Shown: positions 15,716 through 24,147 of the stretch, piece after piece
How the letters are laid out: the number at the start of each line of letters is the position of its first letter
How positions within the stretch are numbered: position 1 is the stretch's first letter
Assembly (NCBI RefSeq): GCF_022829585.1
Contig: NZ_JAKSYC010000195.1
Coordinates: 1 to 57,950, forward strand
Length of the DNA stretch: 57,950 bases
DNA from: Methylobacterium sp. J-026
GTDB lineage: Bacteria > Pseudomonadota > Alphaproteobacteria > Rhizobiales > Beijerinckiaceae
Direction: 5' to 3'
Made by a program: the position numbers and the translations under genes
Notes under the pieces: generated by a model
Told to the model about the DNA's origin: nothing
The model's database searches: none
Seen by the model: the letters and a program-made list of their open reading frames with translations, nothing else

Positions 15716-17815
15716 TCAGGCGGCCCGGACGGTGTCGAGGAAGCGGGCGACCTCGGCCTCGAGGTGCTCGGACTGGCGCGACAGCGCCGAGGCGGCGTCG
15801 AGGACCTGGCCCGCCGCCCGGCCGGTCTCCTCGGCGGTCCCGGCGACGCCCACGATGGTGCTGGTCACCGCGCCGGTGCCCTGCGCCGCCTGGCCGACGT
15901 TGCGCACGATCTCCTGCGTGGCCGCGCCCTGCTCCTCCACCGCCGCCGCGATCGAGGTCGCCACGCCGTTGATCTCCTGGATGCGGGTCGTGATCGCGCC
16001 GATCGCCGACACGGCCTGGGCCGTCGAGCCCTGGACCCGGGCGATCTGCCCGGCGATCTCCCCGGTGGCCTTGGCGGTCTGCTCGGCCAGCGCCTTCACC
16101 TCGGAGGCGACCACCGCGAAGCCGCGGCCGGCCGCGCCGGCGCGGGCCGCCTCGATCGTGGCGTTGAGCGCCAGCAGGTTGGTCTGCCCGGCGATCGACG
16201 AGATCAGCCCGACCACGTCGCCGATCCGGCTGACCGCGCTGTTCAGCTCCTGCACCAGGGCGCCGGTCTGGTCGACCTGGTCGGCCGCGGCCTTCGCGAG
16301 GTCCGCCGAACCCTCGACCTGACGGCCGATCTCCCGGACCGAGGTGCCGAGCTCCTCGGCCGCCGCCGCGACCGTGTTGACGTTGCTGGAGGCTTGCTCG
16401 GCGGCGGCCGCCACCGTGGTGGACCGGCTGGCGGTCTCGGCCGCGACGCCGCTCATGGTCCGCGCCGTCGCCTGCAACGCGGTGGCCGCGTCGGCGACGC
16501 GGCCGATGATGCTCCCGATCGTCCGCTGAAAGCCCTCGGCCATCTCGCGCATCCCGGCCTTGCGCTGCGCGTCGGTGGCCCGCCGCGCCTGCTCGGCCTG
16601 CGCCTCCAGGGCACGGGTGCGAAGCAGGTTGTCCTTGAAGACCTGGACGGCCGCGGCCATCGCGCCGATCTCGTCGCGGCGGTCCCGGAAGGGCACCTCG
16701 GCGGTGGCGTCCCCGTCCGCCAGCGCCCGCATCGTCGCGGTCATCCGTCCGATCGGCCGCAGAACCCCGCGGAAGACCGCGAGCAGGCCCAGGCCGACGA
16801 GCAGGAGCGAGGCGAGCAACGCCCCGGCATTGCGCAGCAGCGCCGCTTCGGCCTGGCCTTGGAGCGTGCCGGCGCGGGTGATCAGCTCGTCGAGGGCGAC
16901 AGAGGCGAGGTCCACGATCGTCTGCTGGTCGGCGGTGTTGCGCGTCCGCGATTCCAAGAGGGTGATGCCGGGCGGCGTGTGCTGACTGAACGCATCGAAC
17001 AAGGCCTGACGGCGCGCCAGGGTCGGCCCCTCGAAATTATGGGCCTTGGCGCTCTGCATCGCGGCCCGGACGGTCTCGGAGATCTCCGACGCACTTGCGG
17101 CCACGCGCTGCCACGCCGCCTCCATCCGGCCGAGTTCCCTGGACGCGGCCATGGACTCGGCCAGGGACCACGACGTGCCGGCCGCGAGGGTCGACTGGAT
17201 GCGCGTGCCGACATCCCCGCTCGCCATGCGCAGCGCCCAGGCGGCGCGCTTGATCGTGAGGTTCCGGCGCAGGACCGGGTCGGACAGGGGAATCGCGGCA
17301 TCGACGGCGTCGGCGGTGGCGCCGAGGGCGTCGAGCATCGCCTGCCAGGCCGTCCGGGTATCGGCCGGCAGGGCCGCCGCGCGCTGCGCCTTGGGGAGGC
17401 GGATGCCCTGGGCGAGGCGGGGGCGCAGGGCCGCGAGCGCCGCCCGGGCCGCCTGGAGCTCGCCGAGCGGTACCGTGACGGAGGGCAGATCCTGGTCCCG
17501 CAGGAGCGTCGCGATGTGCACGACGGCGCTGTCGACCCGCTGGTCATTCGTCTCGAAGTCGGACACCGACGCGGCATCGAGGGGCGTTTCGCTGGCGTTG
17601 CCCTGAAGGGCGATGCCGCGCGCGAGGCGCGTCGCCAGCAGACCCTGGAGCGCGGTGCGGCTCACCTGCGTCAGGGTCCCGACCCTGGCCGCCTCCCGGG
17701 CTTGTCCATGCACCTCCATCAGCGCGATCGTCGCGTAGCTCAGCACGATGAGGCCCATCGCGCTCAGGACGAGGCACATCGTCGTGCGGATCGAAACTCC
17801 TTTTGGAAGACGCAT
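15716..17815 (-). CDS. Membrane methyl-accepting chemotaxis protein
   Basis: About 699 aa from the ATG at 17815, preceded by GAGG; a TTG six codons upstream is the longer option. Helix 1 is at residues ~10-32, an all-helical periplasmic sensor domain spans ~33-310, helix 2 is near 312-333, then HAMP ([20 protein letters not shown]). The signalling domain has [20 protein letters not shown] near 565 and [20 protein letters not shown] after it. No CheR-tethering pentapeptide is present. The ligand is unknown. Upstream lies an AT-rich island. Confidence 0.94.
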   Translation of the reverse strand: MRLPKGVSIRTTMCLVLSAMGLIVLSYATIALMEVHGQAREAARVGTLTQVSRTALQGLLATRLARGIALQGNASETPLDAASVSDFETNDQRVDSAVVHIATLLRDQDLPSVTVPLGELQAARAALAALRPRLAQGIRLPKAQRAAALPADTRTAWQAMLDALGATADAVDAAIPLSDPVLRRNLTIKRAAWALRMASGDVGTRIQSTLAAGTSWSLAESMAASRELGRMEAAWQRVAASASEISETVRAAMQSAKAHNFEGPTLARRQALFDAFSQHTPPGITLLESRTRNTADQQTIVDLASVALDELITRAGTLQGQAEAALLRNAGALLASLLLVGLGLLAVFRGVLRPIGRMTATMRALADGDATAEVPFRDRRDEIGAMAAAVQVFKDNLLRTRALEAQAEQARRATDAQRKAGMREMAEGFQRTIGSIIGRVADAATALQATARTMSGVAAETASRSTTVAAAAEQASSNVNTVAAAAEELGTSVREIGRQVEGSADLAKAAADQVDQTGALVQELNSAVSRIGDVVGLISSIAGQTNLLALNATIEAARAGAAGRGFAVVASEVKALAEQTAKATGEIAGQIARVQGSTAQAVSAIGAITTRIQEINGVATSIAAAVEEQGAATQEIVRNVGQAAQGTGAVTSTIVGVAGTAEETGRAAGQVLDAASALSRQSEHLEAEVARFLDTVRAA

Positions 17816-18060
17816 GTTCAGACCTCGACGCAAGGGCGCATTGAAATTGAATTCGGCACTCTGTTAGCACACAGTGGTTGTCGCTTCGTTCATATTGTGC
17901 AAAGAGTTGAAATACCAGCGTAGCACGATGTCTAAACAAAGCATAGCGTTTTGCGTTCTGATCGTATTGCAGCACATACTTCAAGTATCAGGAATTTATA
18001 TTGATATGCAGCAATTGAGATCAATATTATTGATCAAAAACCCTTTGCATCCGTAAGGCG
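17816..18060. other. AT-rich intergenic island
   Basis: About 240 bp with base composition sharply lower in GC than the rest of the window, upstream of the chemoreceptor and without a coding frame of note. It holds the perfect palindrome at 18019-18035 and probably the chemoreceptor promoter. Abrupt return to high GC occurs at the chemoreceptor remnant. Confidence 0.7.
18019..18035. promoter_or_regulatory. Perfect 17-bp palindrome in AT-rich island
   Basis: GATCAATA-T-TATTGATC, two perfect 8-bp arms around one central base, in the AT-rich stretch about 200 bp before the chemoreceptor start. The form fits a dimeric regulator's operator; no regulator can be named. Confidence 0.5.
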
Positions 18061-18108
18061 GCGGATGTTCCGCCCTTCCGCGGATGAACAATCCTGCAGC
18101 GTCCGTGC

Positions 18109-18372
18109 CGCGCCGTGGTGGCGGCCGAGGTGAAGATGCTGGCCGAACAGACCGCGAAGGCCACGCACGACAGCGCCGCCCGGGTCGCCGGGATCCGGGA
18201 GGGCACGCGGCGCGCGGTCGGCGCCAACGAGGCGGTGTCCGGCCTGATGGCGGCGATCCTGACGGCGGCCGCCGGCGCGATCGCCCACAGCGGGCTGGCC
18301 GTTGCGCGCACCGTGCGTTCCCAGGCGCCGAAGATCGACGCGCGGACCCGGTGCTACAGCGCGCGCTCGTAG
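18109..18372 (+). pseudogene. Remnant of a chemoreceptor signalling domain
   Basis: The frame reads [20 protein letters not shown] then SAARVAGIREGTRRAVG, which is the conserved segment just after the hairpin tip of methyl-accepting chemotaxis proteins. It has no preceding receptor sequence: the reading frame degenerates into AT-rich DNA immediately upstream, and similarity is lost after about 65 residues. It is therefore a fragment, on the opposite strand from the intact receptor that ends nearby. Confidence 0.75.
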
Positions 18373-18860
18373 CGCCACGCCTCCATGCCGTCCTCGTAAT
18401 AGTCGGGACGCACCGCGAAGCGGACATAGCCCCGGCGCTCGTAGAGGCGGATGCCGGCGCCGTTGTCGGCCCGCACTTCCAGCCGCAGGCGGTCGCAGCC
18501 ATGGGCGCGGGCCTGTGCCTCGGCGGCGTCGAGGATCTTTCCGCCGAGCCCGAGGCCGCCGCGGTTCGGCGCGACCGCGATCGAGGCCAGGCGGGCGATG
18601 CGGCTGCCGCGCCGCCGCTCCAGCACCGCGGCGCCGACGAGGACCGGATCCGGGGCGCCGTCCGGCACGTCGAGCAGGGCCGCCAGGACGTCCATGGTCG
18701 GCGACAGGATCGCGTGGCGGATCGCCCGGCGCTCGGCCCGGTCGGTGGCGAAGGCGGCGTGTTCCAGGGCGACGAGGGCGTCGAGGTCGGCGAGCGTGGC
18801 GGCGCGGATCACCGGCTCCGGGAGATCGACGGCGACCGCGTGGCGGATCGGGGCGCTCAC
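18354..18860 (-). CDS. GNAT-family N-acetyltransferase
   Basis: 168 aa from a GTG at 18860 (VSAPIRHAVAVDLPEPVIRA). The GNAT fold is visible: VIRAATLADLDALVALEHAA at the start, then IARLASIAVAPNRGGLGLGG (motif A; acetyl-CoA loop normally R/Q-x-x-G-x-G/A) near residue 90, and RLYERRGYVRFAVRPDYYED near residue 140. It resembles RimI-like acetyltransferases. Substrate unknown. Transcribed away from the decarboxylase, its upstream region is the same 700-bp gap that holds the decarboxylase leader. Confidence 0.82.
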   Translation of the reverse strand: MSAPIRHAVAVDLPEPVIRAATLADLDALVALEHAAFATDRAERRAIRHAILSPTMDVLAALLDVPDGAPDPVLVGAAVLERRRGSRIARLASIAVAPNRGGLGLGGKILDAAEAQARAHGCDRLRLEVRADNGAGIRLYERRGYVRFAVRPDYYEDGMEAWRYERAL

Positions 18861-19055
18861 GCCCGCGCCGTCGCGGTGGATCTGCTCGCCCCGCCCATCG
18901 CTCACCCGCCTGCATACGCCACGCTCGCCGTCAGATGCCCGCTTCCGCCCCGCTTGGGAAGCCCGCCCGGCCCCCCGGGATGCGCCGTTTTTGCAACGGG
19001 CGGCCCGGGGGGTGGATTTCCGGCTGAAAAGCGGCTGCTGCAGGTTGTATTGCCC

Positions 19056-19083
19056 TTGCCGATACGGGGGCGGCCCCGTATAT
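19056..19083 (+). promoter_or_regulatory. Candidate promoter with inverted repeat in its spacer, upstream of the decarboxylase leader
   Basis: TTGCCG (19056-19061), 16 bp, then GTATAT (19078-19083). The spacer and first -10 bases form a perfect inverted repeat, ATACGGGG-N4-CCCCGTAT (19062-19081). An operator placed there could control transcription into the leader. Prediction by eye. Confidence 0.4.
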
Positions 19084-19139
19084 GCCGCTTGCCCAATTTC
19101 GCACGTGCCTGTGGCCGCGTGTCGGTTGGTGGGCATCCG

Positions 19140-19450
19140 GTCAACTGCCGGACAGCCGCCAGGGGTCTTAAAGGATCGATGGTCGCAAGGGTGGATCCCT
19201 ACGGCCGGCATCCAGGTGGCAACACCGGACCCCGACAACAACCGGCAGCCGGAGGCGAAACCGGCGAACCCCGCTCTCCACGGGGGACGCAGCTTAAAGC
19301 AACGACGAACGGGCTTTTTTGGTCTCGTCGGCCCTCCAAAGGCCGGCACCGAAGAGGCTTGTTTCTCTTTGCCCGGCGTGCGGTGGGGGTCCTCCCTTCC
19401 AATCCACGGCAGCTTCCGGGTGCCCTGCGCCCGCACGGATGCACGCGTCT
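19140..19450 (+). ncRNA. Structured leader RNA of the ornithine/lysine decarboxylase (candidate speF motif)
   Basis: A long gap precedes the decarboxylase gene. It contains several clean hairpins: GGTG-GCAA-CACC (19215-19226, GNRA loop), CCCCG/CGGGG with a seven-base loop (19269-19285), and CGGCC/GGCCG with loop CTCCAAA (19329-19345), plus a six-T run at 19315-19320. The speF RNA motif (Rfam) is described upstream of ornithine decarboxylase genes in alphaproteobacteria, which is the position and setting here. I could not align to the family model, so the assignment rests on context and visible structure. Boundaries are approximate. Confidence 0.5.
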
Positions 19451-19567
19451 CCACACCGCGTGAGTCTGCGCGACGCTTCGCCCCCTGACGCCGGCGGCCT
19501 GTCAGGCCGTCACCTTCGACAGCGCGCCCCGCGAAGGGCGCACGCGAACCCGTGCCGGGAGACGACC

Positions 19568-20734
19568 ATGACCGACCGCATCCGTGACTACCTGCGCGTG
19601 CGCCGCGACCTCGGTCAGGACGAGGGGCCCGTGATGGTCCTCGACCTCGATGTCGTGCGCGACAACTACACCGCCTTCGCCCGCGCCCTTCCGGATACCC
19701 GCGTGTTCTACGCCGTGAAGGCGAACCCGGCCCCCGAGGTGCTGCGCCTGCTCGCCGAGATGGGCTCCTGCTTCGACACCGCCTCGGTGGCCGAGATGGA
19801 GATGGTGCTCGCCGCCGGCGCCACCGCCGACCGGATCTCCTTCGGCAACACCATCAAGAAGGAGCGCTGCATCGGCCGCGCCCTCGCGCTCGGCATCCGC
19901 CTGTTCGCGGTCGATTGCCAGGCCGAGGTCGAGAAGATCGCCCGGGCCGCCGAGACCGTGGGCGTGCCGGCCGCCGAGGTGCGGGTGTTCTGCCGCATCC
20001 TGTGCGACGGCGCCGGCGCCGACTGGCCGCTGTCGCGCAAGTTCGGCTGCGTGCCCGAGATGGCCGCGGACGTGCTGGAGCACGCCCATCGCCAGGGGCT
20101 CGAGGCCTACGGCATCTCGTTCCATGTCGGCTCGCAGCAGGGCAACACCGAGGCCTGGGACGGGGCGCTCGGCTCCGCGGCGGCGGTGTTCCACGAGTGC
20201 GCGGAGCGCGGCATCGGCCTGTCGATGGTCAATCTCGGCGGCGGCTTCCCCACCCAGTATCTCAAGGCGGTCCCGGGGGTGGAGAGCTACGGCGAGGCGA
20301 TCTTCCGCGGCCTGACCAAGCATTTCGGCAACCGGATCCCCGAGACGATCATCGAGCCGGGCCGGGGCATGGTCGGCAATGCCGGCCTGATCGAGGCCGA
20401 GGTGGTGCTGGTGTCGAAGAAGTCCGCGCAGGCCGACGAGGTGCGCTGGGTCTATCTCGACATCGGCAAGTTCGGCGGGCTGGCCGAGACCATGGACGAG
20501 GCGATCCGCTACCCGATCCGCACCGCGCGGGACGGGGAGCAGACCGAGCCCTGCGTCATCGCCGGGCCGACCTGCGACTCGGTGGACGTGCTCTACGAGC
20601 GGCAGCTCTACCCGCTGCCGATCTCGCTCTCGATCGGCGACAAGGTGCTGATCGAGGGGGCGGGCGCCTACACCACGACCTACGCGGCGGTGGCCTTCAA
20701 CGGCTTCCCGCCCCTCCAGCAGATCGTGATCTGA
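19568..20734 (+). CDS. Ornithine/lysine decarboxylase (fold type III, PLP-dependent)
   Basis: 388 aa. The N-terminal barrel carries the PLP lysine in FYAVKANPAPEVLRLLAEMG near residue 50, HVGSQQGNTEAW near 187, EPGRGMVGNAGLIEAEVV near 265, and the catalytic Cys in IAGPTCDSVDVLY near 335. This is the short eukaryote-like decarboxylase typical of alphaproteobacteria, making putrescine from ornithine and often cadaverine from lysine. It has a 470-nt upstream region with hairpins, and ends at a 10-bp GC hairpin 8 bp after the stop. A GNAT gene follows in the same direction, a common neighbour of this enzyme. Confidence 0.93.
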   Translation: MTDRIRDYLRVRRDLGQDEGPVMVLDLDVVRDNYTAFARALPDTRVFYAVKANPAPEVLRLLAEMGSCFDTASVAEMEMVLAAGATADRISFGNTIKKERCIGRALALGIRLFAVDCQAEVEKIARAAETVGVPAAEVRVFCRILCDGAGADWPLSRKFGCVPEMAADVLEHAHRQGLEAYGISFHVGSQQGNTEAWDGALGSAAAVFHECAERGIGLSMVNLGGGFPTQYLKAVPGVESYGEAIFRGLTKHFGNRIPETIIEPGRGMVGNAGLIEAEVVLVSKKSAQADEVRWVYLDIGKFGGLAETMDEAIRYPIRTARDGEQTEPCVIAGPTCDSVDVLYERQLYPLPISLSIGDKVLIEGAGAYTTTYAAVAFNGFPPLQQIVI

Positions 20735-20741
20735 TCGCGCC

Positions 20742-20767
20742 GGCCGCCCGGGATGCTCCGGGCGGCC
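20742..20767 (+). terminator. GC-rich hairpin after the decarboxylase gene
   Basis: GGCCGCCCGG and CCGGGCGGCC form a perfect 10-bp stem with a six-base loop. No T-run follows, so termination strength is uncertain. Confidence 0.6.
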
Positions 20768-20960
20768 TCCATCCAGGACCGTTCCCGGTGGGTGGGCCGC
20801 GGCAGGGTGTGGACGCACGGATTCCGTTCGTCCGGAACCATCCTGCGGTCATGCGGCGTTAAGGGCCGCCGTCGCTTCTCAGGACGCGACGGCCAGGCCC
20901 GATCGCCTGCCGAGACGATCCATCGCTTCTCCCGCATGCCGGCCCGGGGAGGGCACAGCC

Positions 20961-21512
20961 ATGATCGAGATCCGCGCGGAGCACGGCCACGACGTCCCGG
21001 CGCGTGAGCGCCTGCTCGACGCGTGCTTTGCCGGCAATCGACGTGCCAAGACTTCGGAGCGCCTGCGCGAGGGACGGCTTCCGGCCCGCGGCCTCGCCTT
21101 CGCGGCGACCCGCGCCGGCCGGCTCGTCGGCACCCTGCGGCTGTGGCATGTCGAGGCCGGGCTCGCCCGGCCGGCGCTGCTGCTCGGGCCGCTCGCGGTC
21201 GATCCGGCGATCCAGGGCCAGGGGCTCGGCTCGGTGATGATGCAGGCCGCGCTGGGCCGGGCGGAGGCCCTCGGTCACGGCGCCGTGCTGCTGGTCGGCG
21301 ATGCGCCCTACTACGCCCGCTTCGGCTTCGCGGGGGCGCTGGCGGAAGCGCTGACCCTGCCGGGGCCGTTCGAGCGCGCGCGTTTCCTCGGGCTCGAACT
21401 GCGTCCGGGTGCGCTGGCGGGGGCCGAGGGCATGGTCCGGCCGACGGGCGTCCTCGCCCCGGTCGAGCGGGTGGCGGACGAGGCCGCGGCCGGGCGACGA
21501 CGCGCCGCCTGA
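20961..21512 (+). CDS. GNAT-family N-acetyltransferase (YhbS-like)
   Basis: 183 aa, preceded by GGGGAGGG. Acetyl-CoA-binding motif A is clear: LLGPLAVDPAIQGQGLGSVM near residue 80, with Q-G-Q-G-L-G as pyrophosphate loop. VLLVGDAPYYARFGFAGAL near residue 115 is typical of the YhbS group. It follows the decarboxylase, and similar pairs occur in rhizobia, so a polyamine or amino acid could be the acceptor; this is inference. The last 20 residues are Ala/Arg-rich. Confidence 0.88.
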   Translation: MIEIRAEHGHDVPARERLLDACFAGNRRAKTSERLREGRLPARGLAFAATRAGRLVGTLRLWHVEAGLARPALLLGPLAVDPAIQGQGLGSVMMQAALGRAEALGHGAVLLVGDAPYYARFGFAGALAEALTLPGPFERARFLGLELRPGALAGAEGMVRPTGVLAPVERVADEAAAGRRRAA

Positions 21513-21715
21513 GCGAGGCTTCCGCCTGCCGCCGGGGTGAGGGCGGTCCGCCCGAGCGCGACCGCATCCCCAGCGGGGTCTCCGGCTCGGGCGCGGTGCC
21601 GGCATGCGCCGAATGGCGGCCCGGTCCACCGTCCTGGCCGCCATCGTGCATTGCGCCGGACGGGCCAGATCCCGCATAGACGGGGCGCCGGCCTCCCGAG
21701 AAGGTGTCCCGTCCG

Positions 21716-22729
21716 ATGCAGATCGCCACGCCCTACCTGATGTTCCTGGGTGACGTGCCCGACACGCTGGCGGCCAAGACCGCCTACGGCATCAAAGACT
21801 GGCGCCCGGACTGGTGCATCGGTCAGATGCGGCTCCCGGGCTGCGCCGCCGATCTCGGCATCCCCGACATGACCCTGCCGGAGGCCCTGGCCAAGGGCTG
21901 CCGGACCCTGGTGATCGGCGTCGTCAACGCCGGCGGCGTGCTGCCCGACCATTGGGTAAAGGAGATCGTCGCGGCGATCGAGGCCGGCCTCGACGTGGCG
22001 AGCGGCCTGCACGTCAAGCTCGGCGCGGTGCCGGCCATCGCCGAGGCGGCGGCCCGGCGCGGCCGCCAGCTCCACGACGTGCGCCACACCGACGAGCGCT
22101 TCCCCACCGGCAAGGGCACCAAACGCGCGGGTCGGCGCCTGCTGACCGTGGGCACCGACTGCTCGGTGGGCAAGAAATACACCGTGCTGGCCCTGGAGCG
22201 GGGCATGCGCGAGCGCGGCCTCGACGCGGATTTCCGCGCCACCGGCCAGACCGGCGTGTTCATCTCCGGCCGGGGCGTGGCCATCGATGCCGTGGTGGCC
22301 GACTTCATCTCCGGCGCGGTCGAGACGATCTCGCCGGAGGCCGCCCCGAACCACTGGGACCTGATCGAGGGGCAGGGCTCGCTCTACCACCCGTCCTTCG
22401 CGGGCGTGAGCCTCGGCCTGCTGCACGGCGCCCAGGCCGACGCTTTCGTGGTCTGCCACGAGCCGACCCGCACGACGATGCGCGGCGTGCAGCATCCGCT
22501 GCCGACGATCCGGCAGGTCATCGACCTCACCGTGCAGCTCGGCAGCCTGACCAACCCGGGGATCAAGCCGGTGGGCATCGCGGTGAACACGCAGGCGCTC
22601 GCCGAGGACGAGGCCCGGGCGCTCCTGGACACGCTTGGGTCCGAGCACGGCCTGCCCGCCACCGACCCGGTGCGCTTCGGCGTGGACGGGCTGGTCGACC
22701 GGATCGTCGCCGACTTCCCGGAGGCCTGA
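21716..22729 (+). CDS. dgcN: D-glutamate N-acetyltransferase DgcN (DUF1611)
   Basis: 337 aa from the ATG at 21716; a GTG at 21704 sits too close to the GAGAAGG block. A Rossmann-like N-terminal part (YGIKDWRPDWCIGQMRLPGC) is followed by a P-loop domain with LLTVGTDCSVGKKYTVLAL near residue 145 and IEGQGSLYHPSFAGVSLG near residue 220, both DUF1611 hallmarks. The DgcN-DgcA pair is known to acetylate D-glutamate and racemise N-acetyl-D-glutamate. The next gene, one base downstream, is the DgcA-type enzyme, so this assignment is strong. Confidence 0.88.
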   Translation: MQIATPYLMFLGDVPDTLAAKTAYGIKDWRPDWCIGQMRLPGCAADLGIPDMTLPEALAKGCRTLVIGVVNAGGVLPDHWVKEIVAAIEAGLDVASGLHVKLGAVPAIAEAAARRGRQLHDVRHTDERFPTGKGTKRAGRRLLTVGTDCSVGKKYTVLALERGMRERGLDADFRATGQTGVFISGRGVAIDAVVADFISGAVETISPEAAPNHWDLIEGQGSLYHPSFAGVSLGLLHGAQADAFVVCHEPTRTTMRGVQHPLPTIRQVIDLTVQLGSLTNPGIKPVGIAVNTQALAEDEARALLDTLGSEHGLPATDPVRFGVDGLVDRIVADFPEA

Positions 22730-22730
22730 C

Positions 22731-23714
22731 ATGGGCCGCCGCCTGAGCCTCTCGGTGGAGCGTTTCCCGATCGCCGGCGCCTTCACGATCTCCCGCGGCA
22801 GCCGCACCGAGATCGCCGTGGTGGTGGCCACCATCACGGACGAGAACGGCGTCGGGCGCGGGGAATGCGTGCCCTATCCCCGCTACGGCGAGAGCGTCGA
22901 GAGCGTGGTCGCGCTGATCGAGGGGCAGGGGGAAGCCATCGCGGCGGGGATCGGCCGGGACGAGCTGATGACGCGGATGAAGGCGGGGGCGGCGCGCAAC
23001 GCCCTCGACTGCGCGCTGTTCGACCTGGAAGCCAAGCTCCAGGGCCGCCCGGCCTGGGCCATCGCCGGGCTGCCCGAACCCCGGCCGGCGATCACCGCCT
23101 ACACGCTGAGCCTCGGCACGCCGGAGAGCATGGGCGAGGCCGCCCGCAAGGCCGCCCACCGGCCGCTCCTGAAGGTGAAGCTCGGCGGGGCCGGGGACCC
23201 GGAGCGGATCGCCGCCGTCCGGGCCGGCGCGCCGGAGTCCCGCCTGATCGTCGACGCCAACGAGGCGTGGCGGCCGGAGACCGTGGAAGCCAACTTCGAA
23301 GCCTGCCTGAAGGCGGGCGTCGCGCTGATCGAGCAGCCGCTACCGGCCGATGCCGACGCGCTGCTCGCCGGGATCCCGCATCCGGTTCCGGTCTGCGCCG
23401 ACGAGAGCCTGCACGACCGCGCCGGCCTCGACGCGCTCGCCGGGCGCTACGACGCGATCAACATCAAGCTCGACAAGACCGGCGGCCTGACCGAGGCGGT
23501 GCTGCTCGCCCGGGAGGCGAAGGGGCGGGGCCTCGCCATCATGGTCGGCTGCATGCTCGGCACCTCGCTCGGCATGGCGCCGGCGGCGCTCCTGGCCGAG
23601 GGGGCCGAGTTCGTGGATCTCGACGGTCCGCTGCTGCTCGCCCGCGACCGCGCGCCGCCGCTGCGCTACGAGGGCAGCCTGATGCATCCGCCGACGCCGG
23701 AACTGTGGGGATAG
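22731..23714 (+). CDS. dgcA: N-acetyl-D-glutamate racemase DgcA (dipeptide-epimerase-like, enolase superfamily)
   Basis: 327 aa; ATG one base after the dgcN stop. Enolase-superfamily features: the K-x-K catalytic pair in PLLKVKLGG near residue 145, metal ligands in LIVDANEAW near 170, ALIEQPLP near 197 and VCADESLHD near 222, and the second catalytic Lys in NIKLDKTGGLTEAV near 245. It resembles L-Ala-D/L-Glu epimerases, and without dgcN next to it that would be the default call. In context it should racemise N-acetyl-D-glutamate to the L form. Confidence 0.87.
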   Translation: MGRRLSLSVERFPIAGAFTISRGSRTEIAVVVATITDENGVGRGECVPYPRYGESVESVVALIEGQGEAIAAGIGRDELMTRMKAGAARNALDCALFDLEAKLQGRPAWAIAGLPEPRPAITAYTLSLGTPESMGEAARKAAHRPLLKVKLGGAGDPERIAAVRAGAPESRLIVDANEAWRPETVEANFEACLKAGVALIEQPLPADADALLAGIPHPVPVCADESLHDRAGLDALAGRYDAINIKLDKTGGLTEAVLLAREAKGRGLAIMVGCMLGTSLGMAPAALLAEGAEFVDLDGPLLLARDRAPPLRYEGSLMHPPTPELWG

Positions 23715-24147
23715 GGATCGCGCTGACCGGCGGATCAACCGGTCTGGGCACGGCCTCGATGACGGAGCGCCGCAGACCCCTCTCCCGCACTGGAGAGGGG
23801 GCCGGTCGCGCTGCGTCATGAGCCGCGTGCCTGGAACGTGTGTCGCCCTCCGCCCGTGCGGGGAGGAGAGAACGCCTCGGCCAGCGATCTGTGAACATCA
23901 TAGCCCGCACGGGGGAGGGGACCCGCGCCGCGTTCTTTGCATCCGAGAGGCCATCCGAGCGTCTCCGAACCCGCGTCGCCCATCGTCCGATCGCACATCG
24001 GAGCCGGTTGGGATCAGGTATACCAGAAGGCTTGCCTTCTCCCCGCCCCGCTGCCATCCATCGGTCAAGCGATGGGGCCGAGCGTCAACGCCCAGGACCC
24101 GGCAGCCCGACAACAACAGCAAAACCAATATGCTGGGGAGGACCGAC
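23715..24147. other. Intergenic gap with a dispersed repeat
   Basis: No gene is supported here. The left part holds a ~95-bp GC-rich repeat (about 23775-23870); a related inverted copy lies at 25853-25948. The right part includes GGGGAGG (24134-24140), the ribosome binding site of the next gene. Confidence 0.6.
23775..23870 (+). repeat. Dispersed ~95-bp repeat, copy 1
   Basis: Contains GCGTCATGAGCCGCGTGCCT and GTGTGTCGCCC, which recur as reverse complement at 25853-25948 with only scattered mismatches. Flanks are CTCTCCC/GGGAGAG-type palindromes. Confidence 0.8.

Noticed and set aside
18109..18372. Small functional chemotaxis-like protein
   Set aside because: It lacks the hairpin tip and any partner-binding half, begins within a conserved motif and has no ribosome binding site.
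22731..23714. L-Ala-D/L-Glu dipeptide epimerase of murein recycling
   Set aside because: Sequence alone would allow it, but the directly coupled DUF1611 gene marks the DgcN-DgcA pair.
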